This document shows, one piece after another, positions 6,784 to 14,056 of a DNA stretch of 43,412 bases. The stretch's first letter is position 1, and every line of letters starts with the position of its first letter. The DNA lies in the IMG/VR virus record IMGVR_UViG_3300023313_000012, positions 1-43,412 of that record; one strand, 5' to 3'. This DNA comes from a virus. The position numbers and the translations under genes were made by a program. A model generated the notes under the pieces. It did not search any database, was not told where the DNA came from, and was given only the letters and a program-made list of their open reading frames with translations.

Positions 6784-8463
6784 ATGTTCGACTATAAAGT
6801 AATAGAGTCTATAAAAGAGGTACAACACCTTAGAGTAGACAGAGAAATGTTCTCAGATATTGAAACTGATGGACTCTACATAAATACTAGGCTTGTACAA
6901 GTCTACCAACCAGAAACTGACCCTATAGTATATATCTTAGATACTGATATAATACCACTAGAAGATATTAAGGCATTTTTATTAGATAAATGGACTATAT
7001 GGCATGGCTGTAGCTATGACTTTGGTACTCTTAATATAACTACTAAAGTATTTGATGATACTCTATACCTTGCCAGAACTGCGTATCCAGAGTGGCAGAA
7101 ATTCTCATTAGATACTGTTATCAGTAAGCTAGGTTGGGATAAGCTCTACGCAGACTTTGATAAAAAGACAATGCAAAAGGGAGGCTTTATTAAAGGTACA
7201 TACCTTAGTGATAGACAACTTAGGTATTCAGCTACTGACGTTTATGCCTTAGCACAAATTTGGAAGAACAAGCGTATACAAGCAACAAGAGAAGTACTAG
7301 CTTACAAGGTAGATATAATTAGCCTTAAATATTCTATTGAGTATCAACAAAATAGATTATTAGTCTCGCAAGAGGATGTTAGAAAAGAGCTAGATGAGCT
7401 AGAGCCTAAGATTGAGGAGTACTATAGTATATTGCAGGGACTTAATCCAAATAGCCCTAAGCAAGTTAAGGAGTTCCTAGGTACTGACAGTAGTGCTAAA
7501 GATGTGCTAATTAAGCTTATTGCTGAAGGTAATAAGATGGCAGAAGCGGTATATACACAACGTAGATTATTAAAACGTAGAACATTTTTAAATAGCTATA
7601 ACTACCCAAGTGTCATAACAAGGTTTAATCCTGCTGGTGCTGCTACAGGTAGATTTACTTCTACTGGTGGTGATTTACCACAGGGGATTAACGCACAGCA
7701 AATAACCCGCAATCTTCAATACTTATTTAATAAAGACACAGAAGATACTGTAGTTATACATGCTGACTACTCTACTGCTGAGTTGCGCGCAGGCTGTAGT
7801 ATTATGAAAGATGAAGCTATGTATAAGCAACTTAAAGCAGGCAAGGACCTGCATAAAATTGCAGCTACATTAGCATTAGGCGGTAGTCCAGAAGATATTA
7901 GTAAAGCAGATAGGCAGAAAGGTAAAGCGATTAGTTTCGGTTTTATCTTTGGTATGTCAGCGCCATCATTTGTTGAGTACGCATATATAAACTATGGTGT
8001 TATATTCACATTAGATGAAGCTAAAGCTATTAAAGCTGCATATCAAAAGCAATATCCTGGTATAGCTAAATACGCTAAACGCTGGTGGAATGACTATAAA
8101 ACAGAGTTTGTTATGACACCTTTAGGTCGTCGTAATAAGGCAAGGTTAGGTACAGATGCTATTAACTTTGCCACTCAGGGATGTATAGCTGAAACAACAA
8201 AACTGGCTGTACATTACTTATGTAAAGAGTACCCAGAAGCTACTAAGTATATCTATAATATAGTGCATGATGCTATTTATCTTAGAGTACCAAAAGGCTT
8301 AGAAAATGAGTGGGCCCCAAGATTAGTTAAAGCGATGAAAAAAGGTTGGACAGAAATGTGCAAACGTCCTATGCTATACTATAAAGATATCCCTATGCCT
8401 GTTGAGGTTGAATGGAATGATTATAGCAGTGGACAACCAGAATATAAATGTATAGAGGAGTAA
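6784..8463 (+). CDS. Family A DNA polymerase with 3'-5' exonuclease domain
   Basis: 559 residues, T7-like in size, with no 5' nuclease domain. Exonuclease motifs are FSDIETDG (Exo I), HGCSYDF (Exo II) and YSATDVYAL (Exo III). Polymerase motif A is DYSTAELR (residues 328-335). Motif B is R377-x3-K381-x3-F385-x3-F389-G390. Motif C is VHDAI (H495, D496, A497). Two positions are unusual: Phe389 replaces the usual Tyr before Gly in the O-helix, and Ala497 replaces the Glu of HDE. The residue equivalent to E. coli Phe762 is Phe385. It is the replicative polymerase and works with the SSB upstream and the exonuclease downstream. Confidence 0.95.
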   Translation: MFDYKVIESIKEVQHLRVDREMFSDIETDGLYINTRLVQVYQPETDPIVYILDTDIIPLEDIKAFLLDKWTIWHGCSYDFGTLNITTKVFDDTLYLARTAYPEWQKFSLDTVISKLGWDKLYADFDKKTMQKGGFIKGTYLSDRQLRYSATDVYALAQIWKNKRIQATREVLAYKVDIISLKYSIEYQQNRLLVSQEDVRKELDELEPKIEEYYSILQGLNPNSPKQVKEFLGTDSSAKDVLIKLIAEGNKMAEAVYTQRRLLKRRTFLNSYNYPSVITRFNPAGAATGRFTSTGGDLPQGINAQQITRNLQYLFNKDTEDTVVIHADYSTAELRAGCSIMKDEAMYKQLKAGKDLHKIAATLALGGSPEDISKADRQKGKAISFGFIFGMSAPSFVEYAYINYGVIFTLDEAKAIKAAYQKQYPGIAKYAKRWWNDYKTEFVMTPLGRRNKARLGTDAINFATQGCIAETTKLAVHYLCKEYPEATKYIYNIVHDAIYLRVPKGLENEWAPRLVKAMKKGWTEMCKRPMLYYKDIPMPVEVEWNDYSSGQPEYKCIEE

Positions 8464-8466
8464 GAC

Positions 8467-8829
8467 ATGGATGAATTATTAAGACAAGATAGCAGCTTTT
8501 TAATAGGCTCAAGAGCTCTAGGAGTAGATACAGAGGCTAGCGATTATGACATAGCCATTACATTAGAAGATTTTAAGAAGTCTAATATATTAGCGGCAAA
8601 AGTCAACAAGAGTTATAATTATACAACTTCACCATTGCTAATGTATAGTAAGCTCTATACACTAAAGAATATAGATATTTTTGTCTTTACTGATAAGACT
8701 AAATTATTAAAGCTGAAGGAAACTTATAATTTTATGGCTAGACTGCCTAAGTTTTTAGTTAGTAATAAAATAAGTAGGATTATAGTCTTTAGATTATCAC
8801 TTTATTATAAAGGTTTTTACGATGGATGA
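8467..8829 (+). CDS. Pol beta-like nucleotidyltransferase
   Basis: 120 residues. The N-terminus has the nucleotidyltransferase signature GSRALG...SDYDIAI (about residues 14-31), giving two metal-binding Asp. A third candidate Asp lies in NIDIFVF (about residue 75). It resembles the small RlaP/MNT-type transferases found in some phages, which may add a nucleotide to RNA or protein; the substrate is unknown. It lies between polymerase and exonuclease and overlaps the exonuclease start by 8 bases, so it is co-translated with replication genes. It is short at the C-terminus compared with RlaP proteins. Confidence 0.75.
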   Translation: MDELLRQDSSFLIGSRALGVDTEASDYDIAITLEDFKKSNILAAKVNKSYNYTTSPLLMYSKLYTLKNIDIFVFTDKTKLLKLKETYNFMARLPKFLVSNKISRIIVFRLSLYYKGFYDG

Positions 8830-9763
8830 ATTAGATATGCTAACTGGTGATATAGACTTAGATGAAATAGTTGATATTGACCTAGATATTGATGGTGGAG
8901 TAATGCCTCCAAAGAATAATAAGATAGCGCTGGTGGATGCTGATACAGTAGCTTACACAGCTTGCTTGAATGTAGAGTTTGAGACTGAGGTATTACCTAG
9001 AGAGTTCTATAGTGATATGGAATGGGATGCTATAGTAAACAGCCCACAATATGATGAAGTTGAAGGAGTGCTATATGAAATAGACCCAAAGCAAGCAGTA
9101 GCTAAGGCACAAGAGAAAATTAATCGTATACTTGAGAAGACTGGCTGTAAAGATGTAGAACTACACTTTAGTGGTAATACTGGTGAGAACTTTAGATTTT
9201 CTGTATTTCCAGAATATAAGTCAAATAGAACTGGTAGAAGCCCTGCAGGATTACATCAGTGTAAAGAAGACCTATGTAAATTATATAATGGTACTATACA
9301 CACTACTTGGGAGGCTGATGATGCTGTCGTATTTCTTAAAGAGACTAACCCTGAGAAGTATATTCTCTGTGCTATTGATAAAGATGTTATCAATAGCATT
9401 GAAGGTACCCATTTTAATTACTATGAGTCTGCTTTATATAAAAAAGAAATGAAGTGGGTAGATGTAGATAGACACACTAGTTTAGTATGGAGATATCTAC
9501 AAACACTTACTGGAGATAAGACAGATGGTATCATTGGGCTACATGGTATAGGGCCTAAGAAAGCGGAGAAAATACTTGCCAATAAATACAGCCATGCTGA
9601 GCTATGGGAAGCAGTATGTGAAGCCTATGTACTTAAAGGTAGAACTAGGGATGAGGCTTTAATGAACTTAAACCTTGTAGATATGAAGCTATTAGTGCAA
9701 GACTCAGAGGACACTATGCCTTATATAAAATTAAGAACACATGAGGAGTTACTAAATGTATAA
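8822..9763 (+). CDS. 5'-3' exonuclease, T7 gp6/FEN-like
   Basis: 313 residues. It removes 5' ends such as RNA primers and resects host or recombining DNA. Motifs: VDADTVAYTA (38-47), YKSNRTGR (132-139), EADDAV (164-169), IDKDV (185-189), and the helix-3-turn-helix segment GDKTDGIIGLHGIGPKKAEK (231-250) with its metal-binding Asp. Residues 1-25 are an Asp-rich extension (DIDLDEIVDIDLDID) not typical of the family. ATG 8822 follows AAAGG. This enzyme supplies the 5' nuclease that the phage polymerase lacks. Confidence 0.9.
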   Translation: MDELDMLTGDIDLDEIVDIDLDIDGGVMPPKNNKIALVDADTVAYTACLNVEFETEVLPREFYSDMEWDAIVNSPQYDEVEGVLYEIDPKQAVAKAQEKINRILEKTGCKDVELHFSGNTGENFRFSVFPEYKSNRTGRSPAGLHQCKEDLCKLYNGTIHTTWEADDAVVFLKETNPEKYILCAIDKDVINSIEGTHFNYYESALYKKEMKWVDVDRHTSLVWRYLQTLTGDKTDGIIGLHGIGPKKAEKILANKYSHAELWEAVCEAYVLKGRTRDEALMNLNLVDMKLLVQDSEDTMPYIKLRTHEELLNV

Positions 9764-10454
9764 TGATGATTATAAGCACTTGGTTAAAACTATATTAATG
9801 CTAGGAGATAGGCAGAGTTGCCGCAACGGTTCACAGCTTATCATACCACACTATAGTTTTACTATCAATAATATGCCTGAAGACCATATACTAAAGTTAC
9901 GTAAGATATATACTAAAGGTGTCTTAGGAGAGTTTAAGACACTAATTAGTAGTGAGAGATTAACTAATGTATCGCAGTTTGAAGCTAATGGTTGTAACTA
10001 CTGGAAAGACTGGGCTGGTGCTAATGGTTCTCTTAACCTAGACTACTATAATGAGCTTCACCCAGCTTTACACAATGTTATACAGCAGATTAAAGAAGAC
10101 CCTTATAGTAGAAGGCATGTAATTAGTCTGTGGAATAACGAGCACGCTTTTAATAATACTTTATCACTACACTGCTGCTGGCATAACTTGACCTTTAGTG
10201 TAATCAACAGAACACTACATTTAACCTGGACTCAGAGGTCAGTTGATGTAATGGTTGGACTACCTAGTGATGTTCTATTAGCTTATTTATTCATGGACTA
10301 TGTTGCTAAAGAGTGTAATTTAAAAGTTGGCTCTTGCATGTTTAGCTTATCTAATGTACATATCTATAGTGAGCATGAAGAAGGTGCCAAGGAACTGCTG
10401 GAGCGAGATATTAGCTATTATAATGAACCACTGAAGTTTGAGTTAAAATCATGA
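9756..10454 (+). CDS. Thymidylate-synthase family; possible dCMP hydroxymethylase
   Basis: 232 residues. It contains DPYSRRHVISLWN, a catalytic Cys (C141 in LHCCWH), QRSVD (160-164), GLPSD (168-172) and NVHIY. Aligned by eye with E. coli ThyA, D172 falls where ThyA has Asn177, the residue that reads the uracil ring. In T4 dCMP hydroxymethylase that position is Asp, which selects cytosine (established knowledge). So this protein may make 5-hydroxymethyl-dCMP, or methyl-dCMP, rather than dTMP. The N-terminal folate/phosphate Arg region (CRNG) is kept. It overlaps the exonuclease gene by 8 bases and the next gene by 4. Confidence 0.85.
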   Translation: MYNDDYKHLVKTILMLGDRQSCRNGSQLIIPHYSFTINNMPEDHILKLRKIYTKGVLGEFKTLISSERLTNVSQFEANGCNYWKDWAGANGSLNLDYYNELHPALHNVIQQIKEDPYSRRHVISLWNNEHAFNNTLSLHCCWHNLTFSVINRTLHLTWTQRSVDVMVGLPSDVLLAYLFMDYVAKECNLKVGSCMFSLSNVHIYSEHEEGAKELLERDISYYNEPLKFELKS

Positions 10455-10795
10455 TAGTAGGTACTATACTATTAACCAAGGATAATGTCTATGTTAAAGA
10501 TGATGGGAGTTTACCAATAAGGCCAGCCTGGGATAAGGAGTTACTTAAAGGCCTAATAGATGGTGGTAGAGTTAGTGATAAAGCATATGCTATGCTACCG
10601 CCATCTATGCGTAAATTAGTAGAGGTAGATACAAAACTACCTAATATACCAATAACTATTAAGGAGTTAGCTAATGCTGACCTTCTAATAGTTAGTAGAA
10701 GTCTAGAACTTTGTAGAGGTAAAAAGTTTAGATTTGAGAATTTTAGATTACTTTTAAAAGATAGAAAGGTTGAATTATGGATATCAATAAAATAG
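10451..10795 (+). CDS. Hypothetical protein, remotely dihydrofolate-reductase-like
   Basis: 114 residues. The first 60 residues show a faint DHFR-like order: a beta strand (GTILLTKDNVYVK), DGSLPIR (compare the DHFR GxLPW loop), WDKELLKGLIDGGRVSDKAY (compare the helix plus GxxVxxGxxT), and MRKLVEVD. Position directly after a thymidylate-synthase-family gene fits, since phages often pair these. It is too short for a full DHFR (about 160 residues), so it may be a reduced form or unrelated. It overlaps both neighbours. Confidence 0.5.
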   Translation: MIVGTILLTKDNVYVKDDGSLPIRPAWDKELLKGLIDGGRVSDKAYAMLPPSMRKLVEVDTKLPNIPITIKELANADLLIVSRSLELCRGKKFRFENFRLLLKDRKVELWISIK

Positions 10796-11370
10796 CATTA
10801 GAAGAGGCACAAAAGTCTCCGTGTAATAAACGTAAAGTAGGTGCAGTGATTGTAGATAAAACAAAAACTAAGATTTTAGCCAAGGGCCATAATACTCCAA
10901 AAGAAGGTAAGGTTTGCGAAGATACTCGTGGTAACACTTTAGATATTGTAGAACACGCAGAGATAGTAGTAATTAATAAGATTGCTAATCTTAGCGCTGC
11001 AAAGTATATCTATGTAACACATACACCTTGTGAAAACTGCCAAGCTGCTATAAATTTAGCAGGACTTGAGGTTATTATAGTAGATAGCTTTATGAAATTT
11101 GATACTGGTAAATTGCGTTATAGCTTAATACCACCAGAGGCTACTAGAGCCCTAGCTGAAGTACTAACATATGGAGCAAAAAAGTATAAGCCAAATAACT
11201 GGAAGGAAGTAGACGATACTAGCCGCTATACTGATGCTCTATATAGGCACCTAGAAGCATGGAGAGCTGGTGAAGCTAATGACCCTGAGAGTGGACTATC
11301 ACACTTAGCCCATGCTTTAACAAACGTCTCATTTTTATTATATTTTGAGAATAAGGACTCCATATCTTGA
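10777..11370 (+). CDS. Cytidine/dCMP deaminase fused to dATP/dGTP diphosphohydrolase-like domain
   Basis: 197 residues in two domains. Residues 1-105 are a cytidine/dCMP deaminase: HAE (60-62) supplies the zinc His and proton-shuttling Glu, and PCENC (84-88) the two zinc Cys. Residues 106-190 (FDTGKLRYSLIPP, YGAKKYKPNNW, YRHLEAWRAGE, SGLSHLAHA) match the dGTP_diPhyd_N/DUF5664 pattern of phage dATP/dGTP diphosphohydrolases. One chain could thus turn dCMP into dUMP and hydrolyse purine dNTPs, or the C-domain may be regulatory. ATG 10777 follows GAAAGG. A hairpin terminator overlaps the stop. Confidence 0.85.
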   Translation: MDINKIALEEAQKSPCNKRKVGAVIVDKTKTKILAKGHNTPKEGKVCEDTRGNTLDIVEHAEIVVINKIANLSAAKYIYVTHTPCENCQAAINLAGLEVIIVDSFMKFDTGKLRYSLIPPEATRALAEVLTYGAKKYKPNNWKEVDDTSRYTDALYRHLEAWRAGEANDPESGLSHLAHALTNVSFLLYFENKDSIS

Positions 11371-11383
11371 TGATATGGAGTTT
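11357..11383 (+). terminator. Terminator overlapping the deaminase stop codon
   Basis: Perfect 10-bp stem (11357-11366 with 11372-11381), loop TTGAT, followed by TTT and a T-rich stretch a few bases on. It ends the polymerase-to-deaminase unit just ahead of a new promoter. Confidence 0.75.
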
Positions 11384-11444
11384 AAAACTTTATTTAGTAT
11401 AAAACTATAGGTGGATTAAAAAATCTCATATCGGAGATTGAGAC

Positions 11445-11477
11445 TTAATCTAATTTTAATATTATATTCGTTATAAT
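11445..11477 (+). promoter_or_regulatory. Promoter of the TTAATC-27-TATAAT family
   Basis: TTAATCT at 11445 (part of TTAATCTAA) and TATAAT at 11472-11477 are exactly 27 bases apart. There is no TG extension here. A short inverted pair AATCTC/GAGATT (11422-11427, 11434-11439) lies upstream and could bind a regulator. It drives the HTH-to-helicase unit. Confidence 0.7.
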
Positions 11478-11503
11478 ATTACATATCAATAAAGGAAATA
11501 AAG

Positions 11504-11722
11504 ATGGTAACAATCCAAGACTATATAGATAGTCAGCTAGAAGAAATAAATAGTGCTACACTAGCCAAGAAACTACAAGTTTCGTTGAGTATGCTTAGTT
11601 CATATAAGAAGAGTTATAACCCTAGCCTAGACGTAGCTAAACGTGTATATAGAGTGGATAGTATAGCACTACACCCATTTAGTAAAGAGTCTCTAGACTT
11701 CGAAATTTCAAAGGATGCCTAA
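11504..11722 (+). CDS. Small helix-turn-helix protein
   Basis: 72 residues. Residues 17-46 (SATLAKKLQVSLSMLSSYKK, then NPSLDVAKRVY) look like a Cro/XRE-type helix-turn-helix. The C-terminal tail is short. It is the first gene behind its own promoter, so it may be an autoregulated transcription factor controlling phage promoters. The TTAATCTAA elements are candidate sites, which is inference. Its stop overlaps the MazG start. Confidence 0.65.
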   Translation: MVTIQDYIDSQLEEINSATLAKKLQVSLSMLSSYKKSYNPSLDVAKRVYRVDSIALHPFSKESLDFEISKDA

Positions 11723-12072
11723 TGGATAACTTAACAGTACTAAGAGATAAAACACTAGTTTGGTCATATGACCGAGGAATACTAACTAACGGTAAAGCAA
11801 CTACGCAAGCATTAAAGCTGGTGAGTGAGGTTGGTGAGCTTGCAGATAATATTATTAAGGGTAATGATGTTAGGGATGATATTGGTGACTGCTTAGTTGT
11901 ATTAACTAATCTAGCGGCACTTAAGGGAACTACCCTAGAAGCTTGCTGGACTAAAGCATATAATGATATAAAAGACCGTAAGGGTTTTCTAAATGCCGAA
12001 GGTACTTTTATTAAGTCGACTGACCCTAAGTATACTCAGTTACGTATGGAATTCGAGAAGGCTTCAGTATGA
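11722..12072 (+). CDS. MazG-like nucleoside triphosphate pyrophosphohydrolase
   Basis: 116 residues, single MazG domain. The metal-binding signature is SEVGELADNI (E36, E39) and DDIGDCLVVL (D53, D56), in the all-alpha NTP pyrophosphatase pattern. It hydrolyses (d)NTPs to monophosphates, or lowers alarmone levels in some phages. Next to the deaminase/diphosphohydrolase and the thymidylate-synthase-family gene, a role in dNTP pool reshaping (for example dCTP or dUTP removal) is likely. Substrate unproven. Confidence 0.85.
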   Translation: MDNLTVLRDKTLVWSYDRGILTNGKATTQALKLVSEVGELADNIIKGNDVRDDIGDCLVVLTNLAALKGTTLEACWTKAYNDIKDRKGFLNAEGTFIKSTDPKYTQLRMEFEKASV

Positions 12073-12608
12073 AACACATAATGGTAGATATAGAAACACT
12101 TGGGACTAATTCAAATTCCGCTGTAGTATCTATTAGTGCAGTAGCTTTTGATTTAGAGTCAGGTAAGCTTGGTAAACAATTTGAAGTTGGTATTAATATA
12201 TTAGAACAAATATTATATGGTGGTATAATAGATAACGATACCGTGCAATGGTGGTCTACACAGTCCGAGGAAGCTAAGGGTTCTTTAGTCAACTTAGATA
12301 CAGTTAGTGTAAAAGGTGCCTTAGACGCGTTTAACCGATGGATTGCTGATACTATTTCAGTAGACTTTAAAGATGCTAAGCTATGGGGTAATGGCGTAGG
12401 TTTTGATAATGTAATTATTCGTAACCTATATAGTAGACATGATAAACATTTTGTACTGCCTTACTGGTGTGATAATGATGTACGTACATTAGTTACACTC
12501 GGTAATATAAACACTAGAGACTTTAAGTTTAGTGGAACTAAGCATAATGGTATAGATGATTGTAAACATCAGATTAATTATTGTGCCGTAGCATATAAGG
12601 GCCTCTAA
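12069..12608 (+). CDS. DEDDh 3'-5' exonuclease
   Basis: 179 residues. Catalytic pattern: MVDIETLG (D7, E9), GNGVGFDN (D113), and HNGIDDCKHQ (H159, D164), giving DEDDh. It resembles T4 DexA and the Rv2179c-like exonuclease family. Possible work is degradation of single-stranded DNA or RNA ends to recycle host nucleotides. It overlaps both neighbours by 1-4 bases within a tight operon. Confidence 0.85.
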   Translation: MKHIMVDIETLGTNSNSAVVSISAVAFDLESGKLGKQFEVGINILEQILYGGIIDNDTVQWWSTQSEEAKGSLVNLDTVSVKGALDAFNRWIADTISVDFKDAKLWGNGVGFDNVIIRNLYSRHDKHFVLPYWCDNDVRTLVTLGNINTRDFKFSGTKHNGIDDCKHQINYCAVAYKGL

Positions 12609-13453
12609 TGTTTAGAAAACAATGTAAAGGTAAAGACTTAGCTAAGGTTCCATCTTCTAAGATAGAGAAATATTTTTATATGTCTACTAAGTATGATGGG
12701 CACTATGTTCAAATACATAAAGCCGGTGATACTGTTAAGTTCTATACAAGTGGTGGGAAAGAGTTTTACCTAACTAATATAGCTGAGGAGCTTATTGAAC
12801 TAAACCACAATATAGACTTTATAGTAGAAGTAGAATATATAAATACAACTAGTGGTAAGCTTGGTAGTCGTGGAAAGGCTGCCATGCTTACTACGTATAG
12901 AACAAACTTTGAGCATACTATTAGTACGCAGGCTACAAATAATGAAAGGTTTATGGTTTTTGATATTATTAGCTTACAGCCATTTGAGGAGCGCCTTAGC
13001 CTACTGGAAGACATTAACTTTGGTAGCTGGCTACAGCTTGTAGATTTTAAGGGTCCTTATCAGTTAGAGAATTGTAAGGAGCTAACCAAACCACTAGTTT
13101 CTGCTGGCTATGAGGGCTCATATTTAAAGTCACCAACTCATCTAAACCTTGAAGGTAAAAGAGTTAATAATGCTATTAAGCTAAAGCTTAGACCTACAGC
13201 TGATTTATTATGTAGAAGCGTACTAAGCGGTGATGGTAAGTATACTGGTATGATTGGTAGCTTAGTACTACAAGATAGTGCTGGTAGAACTGTACAAGTT
13301 GGGAGCGGGCTAAATGATGTACAGCGAGGGCTACCACATGAATACTTTATTGGTAAGGTTATAGAGATTGAATATGAACAAATCTTAGAAACTTACATAC
13401 AACCCACATTTGTTAGTATTAGAGAAGATAAAACCAAGGAGGATATAGACTAA
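12608..13453 (+). CDS. ATP-dependent DNA ligase
   Basis: 281 residues, a minimal two-domain ligase. The nucleotidyl-acceptor Lys is K28 in KYDG (motif I). Then come motif III (FMVFDI), motif IV (EGSYLK) and motif V (AIKLKLR), followed by an OB-fold with IEIEYEQ. It joins Okazaki fragments after the gp6-like exonuclease has removed primers. Smaller than T7 ligase (359 residues) but with all core motifs. Confidence 0.9.
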   Translation: MFRKQCKGKDLAKVPSSKIEKYFYMSTKYDGHYVQIHKAGDTVKFYTSGGKEFYLTNIAEELIELNHNIDFIVEVEYINTTSGKLGSRGKAAMLTTYRTNFEHTISTQATNNERFMVFDIISLQPFEERLSLLEDINFGSWLQLVDFKGPYQLENCKELTKPLVSAGYEGSYLKSPTHLNLEGKRVNNAIKLKLRPTADLLCRSVLSGDGKYTGMIGSLVLQDSAGRTVQVGSGLNDVQRGLPHEYFIGKVIEIEYEQILETYIQPTFVSIREDKTKEDID

Positions 13454-13584
13454 TGAGTCCTATAGAAATTAAGTTTAATGGCACAGAATACGAAGGCTTC
13501 CATTTTGGTAAGCTTATTAGTAAGGCTAAAAGTTTAGAGAAGGTTCTTAAAAAGCTTTATAATTATGTAAAGGGGCAATCATGA
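13453..13584 (+). CDS. 43-residue hypothetical protein
   Basis: Short ORF linked to both neighbours: its ATG overlaps the ligase stop (TAATG) and its stop overlaps the VRR-NUC start (ATGA). The peptide has a short beta-like start (IEIKFNGTEYEGFHFG) and a basic helix (KLISKAKSLEKVLKKLYNYVK). Upstream AAGGAGGA supports translation. Function unknown. Confidence 0.6.
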   Translation: MSPIEIKFNGTEYEGFHFGKLISKAKSLEKVLKKLYNYVKGQS

Positions 13585-13862
13585 CTGAGCAGCAAATACA
13601 GAAGAAGATAACTACATATCTTGAGTCTCAAGGCTGCTATGTAGTTAAAGTCATATCAGCATCTAAGTCTGGTGTCCCTGATATTCTAGCTTGTTATGAA
13701 GGTGTATTTATAGGTATTGAGGTTAAGAAGCCAAGTACAATAAATACAGTAACTAAGCTACAAGAATATAACTTAGATAAAATTAGAGAAGCTGATGGAC
13801 ATTCATTAGTTGCTTGGAATGTTGAGATGGTTGAAGAGTTTTTATCAGGAGTATTAATATGA
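13581..13862 (+). CDS. VRR-NUC nuclease
   Basis: 93 residues, a stand-alone VRR-NUC domain (PD-(D/E)XK superfamily). The active-site pattern is SGVPDILACYEGVFIGIEVKKP, here split as GVPDILAC then GIEVKKP (Asp, then Glu-x-Lys), with a following Gln. Phage members act as structure-specific endonucleases, for example on branched DNA. It sits immediately before an SF2 helicase, a common pairing. Confidence 0.88.
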   Translation: MTEQQIQKKITTYLESQGCYVVKVISASKSGVPDILACYEGVFIGIEVKKPSTINTVTKLQEYNLDKIREADGHSLVAWNVEMVEEFLSGVLI

Positions 13863-14056
13863 GTAAAGATGTAGGCTTAATACAGTTAGCTGGACTACAG
13901 TCCCTCAGTACATTAAATGAAGTATTAAGTGAATTATGTACTAAGATAGCTATATTAGAAGATGAGAGAGATGAGTATAGACGTAAATGGCTTGAAGCTA
14001 TTGATAGTAATTTTGAGGTACAAAGTAATGATAACACCTTACCCTCACCAAGTTGA
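13859..14056 (+). CDS. Small coiled-coil protein between nuclease and helicase
   Basis: 65 residues. Residues 18-50 form a charged coiled coil (LSELCTKIAILEDERDEYRRKWLEAI). It overlaps both the VRR-NUC stop and the helicase start (by 29 bases). It may bridge nuclease and helicase, but this is inference from position. Confidence 0.6.
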   Translation: MSKDVGLIQLAGLQSLSTLNEVLSELCTKIAILEDERDEYRRKWLEAIDSNFEVQSNDNTLPSPS

